From contig AP024596.1 in assembly GCA_019704295.1 (NCBI GenBank), positions 744,001 to 808,000 on the forward strand: 64,000 nt of DNA. Reading direction: 5' to 3'. Shown piece after piece: positions 42,288 to 52,026 of this stretch. Numbering within the stretch: the first letter of the stretch is position 1; the number at the start of each line of letters is the position of its first letter. The position numbers were made by a program, and so were the translations under genes. The DNA comes from Sulfolobales archaeon HS-7. GTDB lineage: Archaea > Thermoproteota > Thermoprotei_A > Sulfolobales > Sulfolobaceae. The notes below the pieces were generated by a model. That model worked only from the letters and a program-made list of their open reading frames with translations. It was not told where the DNA came from and did no database searches.

Positions 42288-42300
42288 CATGAAAGTTATT

Positions 42301-42894
42301 TTAGAGGGTGGTGATTTTATCATTAATCGTGTATCCATACCTCTTTAATGCCTGATCTATAATGCTCAGAAGCCATGGTGAAGTTTTTTTAACAACACCT
42401 ATTTCATAATTAATTATATTTATTAATTTATCTTTTTCTATTCCAGAATAAATATTTAGTCTCGTAATATTTACAAGTATATCAAGTAATATTAATTCAC
42501 CTCTATTTATCGATTTCCTAGGCTCTCCCATGAAATGAAAAGGTATCACCTTAACTTCAACGGGATCCCCATCAGAAACGATCTCACATCTGCAAAAAAT
42601 TATAAATGCGTCAGGTATATAAGGCAAACCGTACTCTATGTTATATTGTATATTCCCTAATATAGAATAGTAAAAAACGGGAATATCGGAGGTTATATTT
42701 ATAGTACAAAATGGATATTTAATAATGTTAGATAATGTAAGTGTTCCTTGATATAGTTTCATTATTAACAGAATGGATTTCTTTATGACTCCGATAGGCT
42801 TTACTTTTGTTTCTATACCAGACGTACCTACGAGGGTCTCGTAATACCCATCTCTTGGAAACACCTTATTAATAAGAGGTTCGTTGTACTCCAT
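42301..42894 (-). CDS. DUF447 family protein
   Basis: A 197-residue protein of the archaeal DUF447 family, related to flavin reductase/split-barrel FMN-binding proteins. Seen: YYETLVGTSGIETKVKPIGVIKKSILLIMKLYQGTLTLSNIIKYPFCTINITSD, which matches the family's ETIV--PMG-VLRLFEGS-TLEN--FVVN-T-D pattern. The function is unknown; a flavoprotein is plausible. It is divergent from the 437-residue protein with an 11-bp overlap of starts and precedes the thioesterase gene. Confidence 0.7.
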   Translation of the reverse strand: MEYNEPLINKVFPRDGYYETLVGTSGIETKVKPIGVIKKSILLIMKLYQGTLTLSNIIKYPFCTINITSDIPVFYYSILGNIQYNIEYGLPYIPDAFIIFCRCEIVSDGDPVEVKVIPFHFMGEPRKSINRGELILLDILVNITRLNIYSGIEKDKLINIINYEIGVVKKTSPWLLSIIDQALKRYGYTINDKITTL

Positions 42895-44197
42895 AGTAAA
42901 AATGAATAATATTTCAGAGTTTTATAGGTTCTTTTCATCTGACGTAGTTATTCCAGGAAGTCGTCAAGAGTACATGCTTCTAAAAACCCTTAAAGATATA
43001 ATTAAGGGAGACTCATTTAAACTCGAACCTATCAGAACTTACTACTGGAAACCAATAGAGTGGGGCTTAGAATGTGAAGGACATAAAATACATTCATCCA
43101 TAATTCCTTACTCCTTTGATGTCGACGTAGAATTTTCTCCTAAGGTATTTGTAATAAATAATATTATCGATTTAAATTATTACTATAATGTAGCTGATGT
43201 AAATGTATTTCTTTTTGTTAATAACGAACTAAAAGAACCTTTGATAGTAACTACTGGCGATTTTCTAAAAAGGGAACCATCTCTCCCCCCAACAGTTCCT
43301 GCAGTTATGGTGGAAAAGGAAGACCTAAAGTATATTAGAGGTAGATGTAGATTATTTACGAAGATCGATTTTAACCCCAATGCGTCGGGATATATCCTGG
43401 ATATCGTAAAGAACGGTAACGAAGACAAGTTAATTCACTTATCTACATCTCATGACATTATAGGAAATTTAGATAAAGTTGTTAGATCCCATTATTTACT
43501 AAATTCTGTAAACTCTTTATATGAGACTCACATTATAAGTTCTTGCGCATCTATCTACGGTTCGCCAGGCTTTCCTTCCTATCCATGGTCATATGGAATT
43601 GAAACTTTTCTTAATTTAATTAAACAGAGACCTGATTATTCGATAACACTAGATAATTTTCACTATTTTGGTGCTAAATGCTATTCGACTCATTTAATCG
43701 AAGGCTACTTATGTGACTTTTATAAAAAACCTTCCCTAGAGGGATATGCGTATGCAAGAAATGGAATTCCGAATACCACTTTTTCTTCCTCAGAGATCGA
43801 TGAGCTAGAATTGAAGAGAATTATTTCTGCCCCAAAAGAACTAAATATTGAATTTAAAGAATTACTTTTTAACCTAATAAAGATAAGTCCCTCTCCTCTA
43901 AGGGGAACACTGTTGAACATGTTGGATAAGATAAAAGACGAACGCATTCAATCAGTGTTTCTAAGTCTGATAGGTAGTATAGTCTCATACTCTTCAGCAA
44001 ATTTCCTGATCTTACCTCTTCATAAGATGTGGGCGCTATCATATATTAATAATGAGTTCCTCATAGATGTAGAGAATTATAAAAGACTTTACGGCAATAA
44101 ATCACGTAGGCACATTTTATATATTAATGAATTAAAAAATAATATAGTTAATGACTATATAACAAAAATTAATCAGTTATTGGAGAAATTTTTCTAG
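42884..44197 (+). CDS. Uncharacterised protein, possibly a degenerate M28-type peptidase fold
   Basis: A 437-residue soluble protein I cannot place with confidence. The layout (an N-terminal region, a PA-like middle around 60-170, then a segment HLSTSHDIIGNLDKVVRSHYLLNSV followed by IISSCASIYGSPGFPSYPWSYGIETF) recalls M28 zinc aminopeptidases, where HxD and downstream Glu/Asp/His bind zinc; here the order HLST-H-D is not canonical. Metal ligands may have been lost. A start at 42902 (MNNISEF) is also possible and would avoid overlap with the divergent DUF447 gene. It overlaps the HAD gene's 3' end by 21 bp, convergently. Confidence 0.5.
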   Translation: MYSIVKMNNISEFYRFFSSDVVIPGSRQEYMLLKTLKDIIKGDSFKLEPIRTYYWKPIEWGLECEGHKIHSSIIPYSFDVDVEFSPKVFVINNIIDLNYYYNVADVNVFLFVNNELKEPLIVTTGDFLKREPSLPPTVPAVMVEKEDLKYIRGRCRLFTKIDFNPNASGYILDIVKNGNEDKLIHLSTSHDIIGNLDKVVRSHYLLNSVNSLYETHIISSCASIYGSPGFPSYPWSYGIETFLNLIKQRPDYSITLDNFHYFGAKCYSTHLIEGYLCDFYKKPSLEGYAYARNGIPNTTFSSSEIDELELKRIISAPKELNIEFKELLFNLIKISPSPLRGTLLNMLDKIKDERIQSVFLSLIGSIVSYSSANFLILPLHKMWALSYINNEFLIDVENYKRLYGNKSRRHILYINELKNNIVNDYITKINQLLEKFF

Positions 44198-44896
44198 TTC
44201 TGAAAGACTCTTTATAACATAGGTTGAGAAAACAGGAAATTTTTCCATCGAGTCATGCCTGTCTATAAGTACGGATTTAAACCCAGCCATTCTAGAAGCC
44301 CAACAGTCCTTTATTGGATTGTCGCCTACCATGATAGTTCTCGAAGTTCGAATTCCTAGCTTTTCCGTTGCAATTATGAATGGTTCTATACTAGGCTTAG
44401 GTTTTATATTGTTCTCACCTGCAATTATAATTGTATCAAATTTTCGAATAAGTGGATATCTATTTAATCTGACAATCTTGTCTATTCCTTTGCCATCATT
44501 ATTTGTTATAATACCTAGATAATATCCATTGTCTTTTAAGAAATTTATTATTTCTAGGCCATCATTATATGGACTGTTAATAGATGCTATCGACCAGTAG
44601 ATCTCGGTTAATTTTCTAACATTTATATTGTCTATTTCTATCTTTAACTTATAAAAGAAATTTTTCCACCATTCATCTCTATCATAATAACCGTAATATT
44701 CTAACTCCCTGGATATTTCCATTACAGCCTTGTATACACAATCTAATGTACATTTCTTAAGAACGTCGTTATAACCTGAGTATATCTCGAAAGAAACTGC
44801 ATATATTGCTTTTTCTGATTGTCGCCGAAATTCCACTAATGTGTCGTCATAATCGAAGAAAATTGCATCAATACTTCTCGTAAATGTTACACCCAA
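44177..44896 (-). CDS. HAD superfamily hydrolase
   Basis: A 239-residue haloacid dehalogenase-like phosphatase. Motif I FFDYDDTLVEF (14-24) with the nucleophilic and acid/base Asp pair, motif II LGIITNNDG, the motif III lysine in IKPKPSIEPF, motif IV MVGDNPIKDCWASRMAGFKSVLIDR. A helical cap domain (about 25-90) places it in the C1 cap group. Substrate unknown. It follows fusA by about 20 bp on the minus strand and could be co-transcribed. Confidence 0.88.
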   Translation of the reverse strand: MGVTFTRSIDAIFFDYDDTLVEFRRQSEKAIYAVSFEIYSGYNDVLKKCTLDCVYKAVMEISRELEYYGYYDRDEWWKNFFYKLKIEIDNINVRKLTEIYWSIASINSPYNDGLEIINFLKDNGYYLGIITNNDGKGIDKIVRLNRYPLIRKFDTIIIAGENNIKPKPSIEPFIIATEKLGIRTSRTIMVGDNPIKDCWASRMAGFKSVLIDRHDSMEKFPVFSTYVIKSLSELEKFLQ

Positions 44897-44916
44897 AAAT
44901 ATACTAGGAGAACTTA

Positions 44917-47127
44917 CTACTCTAAAAAGTCTTGAAGTTTGGGAAGCTCTTTTGGTAGACCTTTTCTTTCTCGTATTTTAATTATCACGTCATTTAACAT
45001 ACTATCAGGAACAGAAGCCCATCTGCTGAACTCCATCCCCCAGAAAGCTCTTCCGGCAGTAGCTCCTCTTAAGTCTGCTGCTAGGTCGAACGTCTCAGCA
45101 ATAGGGATCTCGGCTATTATTCTAGCTGTATTTCCACTCTGCAGTACGTTAAGGATTTTTCCTCTCTTTTTAGTCAATACTGAAGAAACGCTACCTATAA
45201 ATTCCATAGGAACTTTAATGTCAAGCTTTTGGATTGGTTCTAGCATTGTCGGTCTAGAGGTTAAAATCCCTGCGAATATAGAGTTCCTCACTGCTGGATA
45301 GATTTGTGCCGGTCCCCTATGTGCAGGATCTTCATGGATAACCGCGTCCTGCAATATAACCTTAACCCCCCTAATTGGTTCGTGAGCCAACGGCCCTTCT
45401 CTCATAGCCAGCCTAAAACCTTGGAGAAATGTATCCATTATTTCTCTCAAATACTGGACTCCACTTGTATTATCAACAAGTACATTAATATTATCATCGA
45501 CAGCTATTATTTTCTTAGCCTCATCGTAATCCCATTCAGCCTCATCTCGTAAAATTTTTGCAATTTCCTTAGCATCCATACTCTCTTTAATTCTACCAGT
45601 AGCTATTAGTTCAATTGATTTTTCATTCATGGGCTCTACGCTAATGTAGAACTTGTTGTGTTTATTAGGCGACTTCCCTTCAAAGACTTGACTCCTGTTT
45701 CTTATACTTTCTCTATATACTACAACGGGAGGACTAGTGGTCACTTCTAGTCCGTAATCGTCCTTAAGCAGTTGTAAGGACACTTCTAAATGTAACGGTC
45801 CCATACCAGAAACGAGATATTCTCCAGTTTCCTGGTTTATTGAAACACGAAGATTAGGATCTTCAATTTCCATGGTTTTTAATGCATCAATCATTTTCGT
45901 AAGATCTTTAGGATTCTTGGGTTCAACTGCAATAGTGACAACTGGTTCTGATACGTAATGTAACCTTTCAAAGGAACCAACTATATCCTTGTATTTTACG
46001 GAAACTAACGTTTCACCCGACTTAGCTCTGTCAATTCCTAAAACTGCTGCAATATTACCTGCAGGTATTTCGTTAGCCAACTCCCTATCTCTACCCATAT
46101 AGAGGCTTGTCTGTAAAACCCTTTGTGAAATCTTAGAGTTTACTAACCATATTTCCTCACCTGGCTTTATAGTACCAGAGAAAACCCTTCCAGTTGCAAC
46201 TAATCCTGCATGAGGATCTCTCTTCATATCTGTGATCATCATGACAACTGGGCCATTAGGGTCGCAGTTGAGCATAGATTTAGCAACTTCACTGTCTAAA
46301 TCACCTTTCCAAATCTTAGGAACTCTATATTTTTGCGCATCAATTGGATTAGGTACTAATTTAATTACTGCGTCTAGTAATGCACTGTCAATAGGAGCGA
46401 TCTTCGCAAGTTCCTCTAATTTCGATTTGTCGGAAGATGAATACGCAGCTATAACGTCCTTCATTCCAATACCTTTTCTTTGTGCTAAAGGTATCGTAAA
46501 TCCCCATTTATCCTTAGCAGAACCTAGCACTATATTTCCTAGCGTGGGGTTAATTAACCATTTTTCTTTGAATTCAGGTTCTGCATAGGTCGTAATAAGG
46601 TTATTAACATCTCTTATCATTTCAACTATTTTTTGCTGCATCTCATTAGGACCGAGTTTCAATTCCTTAACTAATCTATCTGTCTTATTTATGAATAAAA
46701 TGGGCCTAACTCTTTCTTCCAAGCTCTGCCTAAGAACTGTTTCAGTCTGCGTCATAACTCCCTCTACTGCATCGATGACCACTATAGCCCCATCAAGCAC
46801 CCTAAGACTCCTTGTAACTCTTCCGCTAAAGTCTACGTGACCTGGGGTATCAATAAGGTTGATTACATATCCCTTACCATCTAGTTCGTGGTATAGACTA
46901 ACGTTTGCCGCCTTAACTGTTATCCCTCTTTGTTGTTCGACTTTAAGGTAATCTAAAGCAAGAGCCTCACCTGCTACTTTAGGAGAAAGAATTCCAGCTG
47001 ATGCTAATAGTTGATCGCTAGTTGTAGTCTTTCCATGATCAACATGTGCAATTATGCCTATGTTTCTAACTCTACTCCTATCTTTCATAAGTTCAAGGAT
47101 TTGGTCGACTGTTTTATACCTAGGCAC
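44917..47127 (-). CDS. fusA: Translation elongation factor 2 (aEF2)
   Basis: A 736-residue GTPase that drives translocation. G1 [14 protein letters not shown] (27-40), RGITVKAA switch, G3 [18 protein letters not shown]4 NKTD, domain IV with the diphthamide histidine in [18 protein letters not shown], and a domain V ending [30 protein letters not shown], the usual archaeal C-terminus. It is monocistronic or heads a pair with the HAD gene. Confidence 0.97.
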   Translation of the reverse strand: MPRYKTVDQILELMKDRSRVRNIGIIAHVDHGKTTTSDQLLASAGILSPKVAGEALALDYLKVEQQRGITVKAANVSLYHELDGKGYVINLIDTPGHVDFSGRVTRSLRVLDGAIVVIDAVEGVMTQTETVLRQSLEERVRPILFINKTDRLVKELKLGPNEMQQKIVEMIRDVNNLITTYAEPEFKEKWLINPTLGNIVLGSAKDKWGFTIPLAQRKGIGMKDVIAAYSSSDKSKLEELAKIAPIDSALLDAVIKLVPNPIDAQKYRVPKIWKGDLDSEVAKSMLNCDPNGPVVMMITDMKRDPHAGLVATGRVFSGTIKPGEEIWLVNSKISQRVLQTSLYMGRDRELANEIPAGNIAAVLGIDRAKSGETLVSVKYKDIVGSFERLHYVSEPVVTIAVEPKNPKDLTKMIDALKTMEIEDPNLRVSINQETGEYLVSGMGPLHLEVSLQLLKDDYGLEVTTSPPVVVYRESIRNRSQVFEGKSPNKHNKFYISVEPMNEKSIELIATGRIKESMDAKEIAKILRDEAEWDYDEAKKIIAVDDNINVLVDNTSGVQYLREIMDTFLQGFRLAMREGPLAHEPIRGVKVILQDAVIHEDPAHRGPAQIYPAVRNSIFAGILTSRPTMLEPIQKLDIKVPMEFIGSVSSVLTKKRGKILNVLQSGNTARIIAEIPIAETFDLAADLRGATAGRAFWGMEFSRWASVPDSMLNDVIIKIRERKGLPKELPKLQDFLE

Positions 47128-47231
47128 AACCGTTCACCGATATTACTCTTGTTGATAATAATGTCAGCCTTTAAAAGTGTATGCGAAACGACTTTAACTC
47201 TGTGTATATTATGAAGTTAATTATTTAAAAA

Positions 47232-47933
47232 TTATTTATTATTTTCTTGTCCTATAAAATTAAATAGATTACTGTTTTTATCAGAAACAGCATCATTCTT
47301 GCTATGGAGTAATGTATAAATTTCCTTTCCTTTTTTTTCGCCTAATACCCTCTGAAGCTCAGATAAAGAACTGTTAAAGAAGCTTTTTAAATCCGTAAAA
47401 TGCCGTAGTATCTTATCAGAAGTACTGGGTCCTATACCTGGAAAAGCCTCTAATATATATTTCTTTATTTCATAATCAGATGAAAATTTAGGTTTATCGT
47501 GAATCGATATTAGTGTCTTTTTTGTATCAGTTTCCTTCTCAGCTATTTTTTTGATACTTTCAGCTGTCTGCCTTTTATCATAGGTAAAAAGAAGCCTCAC
47601 CTCATAATCCATTACTAATGATATCAGAGCGTTATTTACCGTCTTCCAGTTGGGGGCTAAAGTAAGAAGTTGTTTATTATCACCTTCTACTATTAGAAAG
47701 CTTCTTTGATATACATCAGTAAGCCTTTTTACCTGGTCAAATAGTCGTCTATCAAAAATCGAAGCTACTAAATCGCTTACTGTTTTTCGCTCTATTCCAA
47801 TGGTGCTGCTTATTACATAATCCCCTACCGATAACTGTTCTATAATTATAGTTATCCCAAGCTCCCTCAATATGTCAGGTATTCCACTACCATTTTCTCT
47901 TGTGTCTACGTAAATTCTTAACAACTTTTTCAC
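47232..47933 (-). CDS. xpf: XPF/Hef-type structure-specific nuclease (ERCC4 domain)
   Basis: A 233-residue crenarchaeal short XPF. The nuclease domain has [14 protein letters not shown] (9-22), GDYVIS and the [20 protein letters not shown] motif (GDx-n-ERKx3D); a helix-hairpin-helix domain follows ([19 protein letters not shown]). It cuts 3' flaps and branched DNA, stimulated by PCNA in Sulfolobus; the C-terminal NLFNFIGQ resembles a weak PCNA-binding box with Asn in place of the usual Gln. It overlaps the prefoldin gene by 4 bp, in the order pcc1-pfdB-xpf. Confidence 0.92.
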   Translation of the reverse strand: MKKLLRIYVDTRENGSGIPDILRELGITIIIEQLSVGDYVISSTIGIERKTVSDLVASIFDRRLFDQVKRLTDVYQRSFLIVEGDNKQLLTLAPNWKTVNNALISLVMDYEVRLLFTYDKRQTAESIKKIAEKETDTKKTLISIHDKPKFSSDYEIKKYILEAFPGIGPSTSDKILRHFTDLKSFFNSSLSELQRVLGEKKGKEIYTLLHSKNDAVSDKNSNLFNFIGQENNK

Positions 47934-48313
47934 GCTTTCATAGTTCCTCCACTTCCCCCTTGCTGATAGTATTTAGATAACGCACTACTTACTTTGGATT
48001 GTAACTCCTCATACTGTTTCCTTAGTAATGACTCTTGCTTCTGATAGGTTTTTTGTCTTAACTCTAATAACTCCTTTTTGTCGTTTAGCTCTTTCTCAAT
48101 TGACGTCTTATCAGTCTTAACCATTATATTGCCCACAATCTTAAACAGTTCACTATCCTGTGAGAGTAAAGATAGTTCCTCTAATACCTTGTTTATTTCC
48201 TTTAATTCACTTTCAATTCTACTTTTATCTACAAGTATAAGATTTAGACGTTCTTGAATATCTTTTAATTTGCCTAGCTGAGCTTGTAACTCAGGTGAAA
48301 TTTTTTCCGCCAC
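47930..48313 (-). CDS. pfdB: Prefoldin beta subunit
   Basis: A 127-residue co-chaperone subunit: N-terminal coiled coil ([43 protein letters not shown]), a beta-hairpin around [14 protein letters not shown], and a C-terminal coiled coil. Four beta subunits join two alpha subunits and pass unfolded proteins to the thermosome. The start overlaps the end of pcc1 by 23 bp; [13 protein letters not shown] matches the family start, so this overlap appears real. Confidence 0.92.
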   Translation of the reverse strand: MAEKISPELQAQLGKLKDIQERLNLILVDKSRIESELKEINKVLEELSLLSQDSELFKIVGNIMVKTDKTSIEKELNDKKELLELRQKTYQKQESLLRKQYEELQSKVSSALSKYYQQGGSGGTMKA

Positions 48314-48545
48314 TTTCGATCTCCTCCAATTTATTAATAGTTAGGATAATGGTATTGATCCAAGATATATAAGAGTTAACTATAGCCCTTATTCTGCTAT
48401 AAGAGCTTCCTTCTATTTTTATAGATAGCGGTTCCTTACTTACCTTTACGTATTGACGATCAATATCCTCTATAATTATTGAACGTTCGATAACTTTTTC
48501 CAATTCAGGATCTATCTTCTCTATGGTTATAATAATCTTTGGCAT
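48291..48545 (-). CDS. pcc1: KEOPS complex subunit Pcc1
   Basis: An 84-residue KEOPS subunit that forms the dimerisation platform for Kae1 in t6A37 tRNA modification. The pattern of a strand (IIITIEKI), [53 protein letters not shown] is the family's beta-beta-alpha layout with the conserved S-RA-NSYL helix. It is the first gene of pcc1-pfdB-xpf. Other KEOPS genes are not in the window. Confidence 0.8.
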   Translation of the reverse strand: MPKIIITIEKIDPELEKVIERSIIIEDIDRQYVKVSKEPLSIKIEGSSYSRIRAIVNSYISWINTIILTINKLEEIESGGKNFT

Positions 48546-48618
48546 AACATATCACTCTCTTCACGTAGTAATTTATAACTCAGCTCTAATTAGATAATTC
48601 GCTAGCATTATTCTTAAG

Positions 48619-48984
48619 AAAGTGTCTAATGTATAGTTAACATGAAAAACTACATAAACTAAAAAGTTATAAAATAGGTTTTCCTAGAATTAAATTCGCT
48701 TAATTACTAGAGAACGATAATATAAAATCAGTTATTAAGCATACTAGCATGTAATCATATACCTTTCGAATCAAGGCTAAAAATGAGGTTTTCAGAATAA
48801 CGAGTTGAACGTCTACTTAAGGTACTGCCGAACGTTTTAAGCTTAGGAAGTTAGCAAAGCCGTTTAATCTCTCGTAATCCCCCTGTATTATTATCGCGAT
48901 TGGTACTGTAAGATGGATTATTCCTATATAGTAAAATTTGGTTAATAAAGTAAATAACATTCATTACACATTAGACACTGTCTT
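48619..48984 (+). mobile_element. MITE-like element, repeat A, complete copy 1
   Basis: About 366 bp. The left end reads AGTGTCTAATGTATAGTTAAC and the right end, on the other strand, CAGTGTCTAATGTGTAATGAA. The interior carries AAACTAAAAAGTTATAAAAT and CTAGAATTAAATTCGCTTAATT, and the right half has TTTAATCTCTCGTAAT and GATTATTCCTATATAG, all repeated in the copy at 53692. It has no open frame, so it is non-autonomous. Confidence 0.75.
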
Positions 48985-49084
48985 GAGTAAACTATGAAGT
49001 TTATCTAATTTCAAGTTAAAATAAGATAGAGTCATAGGGATGGGTTTAGGTTGCGCCACCAACGCGTGGAGCCTAATGGGATTA

Positions 49085-49345
49085 AACACCGTTGTTGATC
49101 TCTTAGGCTTACAATATCTAGCAATCAGAACCCTTAGTAAACGTTAAACTTATCACAACAGAATAGCTCGTTCTTTAGCCTTGATTATAAAAATTACGTA
49201 ATTGCTTGCAACTGCACTTAATAAACTAATTTTGTATTACTTTACTTTTAGTAATTAAAGAAATTTGATTCTAGATAAGCGTATTTTATAACTTTTTAGT
49301 TTATCTAGTTATTCATTTTAATTACGTATTGAACATTATCTCGAG
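49085..49345 (-). repeat. MITE-like repeat A, inverted partial copy
   Basis: Minus strand begins near the terminal GATAATGTTCAATACGTAATT and shares AACTAGATAAACTAAAAAG and TAGAATCAAATTTC. The inner part (49085-49195, with CCTTAGTAAACGTTAAA) differs from the complete elements but matches 55935-56040, so A5 and A7 form a variant. Confidence 0.6.
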
Positions 49346-49439
49346 AAGCTCAGGGAAGTGCTTCATTAGGTTGGTCCCACCGTAAGTAACAAGTTTCAAT
49401 CGTGTCTCTGCGTATTAAAATTAAAGCGTATAAGAGAGA

Positions 49440-51014
49440 ATGAGTAATAAGCTATACGCAATAGTCGTAGGCGTAATAACCACATTATTTATTATATTCC
49501 ATTCTATTGTACTATTAGCAGCTTCTATATTTCTATTAATTATATCTTATATTATATATAGAAATAAGCAAATTAATATAGACAATTTATATAAGACTTT
49601 ATCTATGTCTAACAATGTATACACTTACGTTGAAAATAACAAGTTTAAGGCATCAGTGATGTTTAAGTTGATACTAAAAAACAACGATAATTACTATATT
49701 CAGCAATTGAATTCCCTAATTAACGCTCTGTCTCATAGAGAATCTTCATGTGAATATTATATAATAAATAGAATTAATAAGAGAGCGGGTGCTGTTCTTC
49801 TCATAACTGCTATCAATGACGATAAAGAGAAGGCAGAAGAGTTTGTAATAAATGAGGCAAAACTAGTATTATCGTTGGCCAAGGGCGTTTGCCCATCGCT
49901 AGAATTTTACCCTGTCGGACAAAGCAATGTCTTTATTCCAATTCCTTCTCAGGTGGGGAACTTAACTTTTACTACCATTACAGAATATGTTCCATCTCTT
50001 CCTAGCAGAAATAAGATCCTTACCACATATGAAATAGAACTAGGGGAATTAAACGATGGATTCGATAATAAGATAGGGCTTCGTCTTCAGGATTTAACCA
50101 AACACTTAGCAATTTTCGGTGCAACGGGAAGTGGTAAATCTACAACTTCACTTAAGCTTATAAAAGAAGTAAGGAAAAAGGGGGTTAATGTAGTAGTTAT
50201 TGATTGGCATGGGGAATACGCTGAGAAACTTATTAATGAAGAGTATATTTTATACAATACAAATAATCCATTTAAAATAAATCCGCTTTCTTCTTCTGAC
50301 GTGGATGACATTACTGAAATTTTTGGGGATGTATTCCAACTTACAGAGCCGCAAAGATATGTACTATTTAGTGCTATTAGGAACTTGAAAAAAGTAAGCG
50401 ATCCCAAGCCATCCCTATTACTTGATGCTATTTATAAAATAGACGAGACGAGCTATTGGCAGAGGGAGATCAAATATGCTCTAATTAGGAAACTATATCT
50501 TCTATCGTCAAAGGAGGCACGCAACATATTATCAGAGAAAGGATGTGATATCTCTGCATTATTTTCTGATATAGATAAAATTAAATTATTTGACTTAAGT
50601 TTTATTTCCAGCATAAAGCTTAGGAGGATTTATACGTTAATGCTAATAAAGTTAATAAATGAATATATTATTAAAAATAGAAAAGACTTTATTACATTAG
50701 TAGTACTCGAAGAAGCTCATAATTATATAATAAAAGGAAACTTATATATTGAGAGTTTACTCGCAGAAATAAGAAAATTCAATATAGCTCTCTGTATTAT
50801 CTCACAGTCTCCATCATCGTTATCAGACGCTGTAATGAAAAACACTAGTATAAAGATCATACACTCCATCAAAGCTGACGTGGATAAGAGGATTATAAGA
50901 GACTCAATGTCAATCGACAGCGAACTCTATTCTATTCTCGATAAACTTCCTTATGGAGTATGTATATTACAGGCTCCTAATATATTATCACCAGTAATTA
51001 TAAATGTTAAGTAG
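49440..51014 (+). CDS. Membrane-anchored HerA/VirB4-type ATPase, CedB-like
   Basis: A 524-residue ATPase with an N-terminal membrane segment (about residues 6-38, one or two helices), a middle domain, and a HerA/FtsK-type motor: Walker A GATGSGKS (227-234), VVIDWHGEY, Walker B LVVLEEAH (420-427) and SQSPSSLSDAVMKNTSIKIIHSI. CedB, the motor of the crenarchaeal DNA import system, has the same build (membrane anchor plus HerA domain), and I think this is its counterpart. The HerA-NurA repair pair is less likely because those HerA proteins are soluble. No CedA-like membrane channel gene is adjacent. Its upstream DNA is MITE-rich. Confidence 0.7.
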   Translation: MSNKLYAIVVGVITTLFIIFHSIVLLAASIFLLIISYIIYRNKQINIDNLYKTLSMSNNVYTYVENNKFKASVMFKLILKNNDNYYIQQLNSLINALSHRESSCEYYIINRINKRAGAVLLITAINDDKEKAEEFVINEAKLVLSLAKGVCPSLEFYPVGQSNVFIPIPSQVGNLTFTTITEYVPSLPSRNKILTTYEIELGELNDGFDNKIGLRLQDLTKHLAIFGATGSGKSTTSLKLIKEVRKKGVNVVVIDWHGEYAEKLINEEYILYNTNNPFKINPLSSSDVDDITEIFGDVFQLTEPQRYVLFSAIRNLKKVSDPKPSLLLDAIYKIDETSYWQREIKYALIRKLYLLSSKEARNILSEKGCDISALFSDIDKIKLFDLSFISSIKLRRIYTLMLIKLINEYIIKNRKDFITLVVLEEAHNYIIKGNLYIESLLAEIRKFNIALCIISQSPSSLSDAVMKNTSIKIIHSIKADVDKRIIRDSMSIDSELYSILDKLPYGVCILQAPNILSPVIINVK

Positions 51015-51409
51015 TATTGTTCTTTCTGAATTTATTTGAGAACTAAATTAGCTTAAGGTGAAAATTTTCGATAGTAGTTTATCTTAACGTGGAATACTCG
51101 ACTCCTACCTATAAGTAATACTTGTTGTACAAATATATCGGCTCTATAACAACACTAATATTGTAATCGGATGTGGAGAAACACTTATAACGAATCTCCT
51201 AAAAATTAATGAAAATTGAATACTGTATATAAGAGAAGAGGTAATGTTATAAATCTATGTTAAAAATTTATATTGACCAGTCTTACGCGAACTGAAGTCC
51301 TTGGGAAGAATGTAATACATCTATTTCCTTTGTTATACTTCTTTTATAATTATATTAAAGCGGTCTATAGTATTTTGTTATGAATAGATTTTAGATGCAC
51401 ACCCACAAA

Positions 51410-51775
51410 CAAATAACACTCCCAACATACGCTAGGTAAAATGTACATTGATACTTTCAAATAATACCGTGTTACCAGGTAATGTAGAGTACACGAATTA
51501 CCTTATTGAACCACTTAATATTTATTTATGATTCTAATAACTAATACATTTATGTAACAGATTAAGCAGATCACGTTATTTCTGTTATTTAATCCTCCGA
51601 TTAATCTGGTTGTAACAGATATATCCAGTTGGAATGAATCCTTATGGTAATACTTATGATCCATCAAACGGATACATATATAACATAATAATACTCTGAT
51701 AACGTTTCTGTTATTAATCCTTATAACAGATCAATTTACTAGGTAATATAACAGTTGGACAATTCACCCATTGAT
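51410..51775 (+). pseudogene. Decayed YVTN-type beta-propeller repeat protein
   Basis: Reading across frameshifts, the plus strand gives NTVLPGNVEYTNYL, YDSNN-YIYVTD-ADHVISVI, NPPINLVVTDI, PVGMNPYGNTYDPSNGYIY, DNVSVINPYNRSI and NITVGQFTH. This is the blade pattern of YVTN/NHL-like propeller repeats (VSVINP-TN-V---I-VG--PYG-AYDPSNGYIYVTN) common in secreted Sulfolobus proteins. Several stops and shifts occur within 350 bp and no start or signal peptide is visible, so only two to three blades of a dead gene survive. Confidence 0.7.
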
Positions 51776-51964
51776 TGCGAATTCGGCTTATTTAGAAATT
51801 AGGATAAATTGAATTGAATGCGATCGTATTGACTGGTAGAGATTGCGCTTAGCAATTTCCTTTATTTAATACTTATTTACAATAATTACAATTCGCAATG
51901 GAAACATGAATCGCCCTTGTTCAGTTATTCACATCAATTAAACACCGAACATTGTCGAGTGGAG

Positions 51965-52010
51965 ATACAGGAAGCCCTGACTGTAGGGGAGGGCAGTTCA
52001 TTCGCTCTGT
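51965..52010 (+). mobile_element. Solo right end of an IS200/IS605-type element
   Basis: CAGGAAGCCCTGACTGTAGG, GGAGGGCAGTTCATTCGC resembles the DNA after the TnpB relics at 19.93 and 33.57 kb (GGAAGCCC..., ...GTTCA). No transposase remains nearby. Confidence 0.45.
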
Positions 52011-52026
52011 CTTAACTTGAGAAGCG

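Larger units (their letters stand above)
48546..49439. other. Gene-free region with two MITE-like copies
   Basis: About 890 bp filled by a complete repeat A element (48619-48984) and an inverted partial copy (49085-49345), with about 100 bp between them. The last 90 bp should contain the promoter of the ATPase gene. No coding sequence was recognised. Confidence 0.6.
51015..52026. other. One-kilobase gene-free region with a decayed gene
   Basis: It contains a decayed beta-propeller gene (51410-51775) and a solo IS200/IS605 right end (51965-52010). The first 400 bp hold nothing I recognise apart from AT-rich stretches. Confidence 0.5.

Noticed and set aside
51550..51760. Repeated TAACAGAT and ATCTGTTA words, considered as iterons or origin sites
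   Set aside because: They coincide with repeated codons of the decayed beta-propeller blades, which explains the periodicity.
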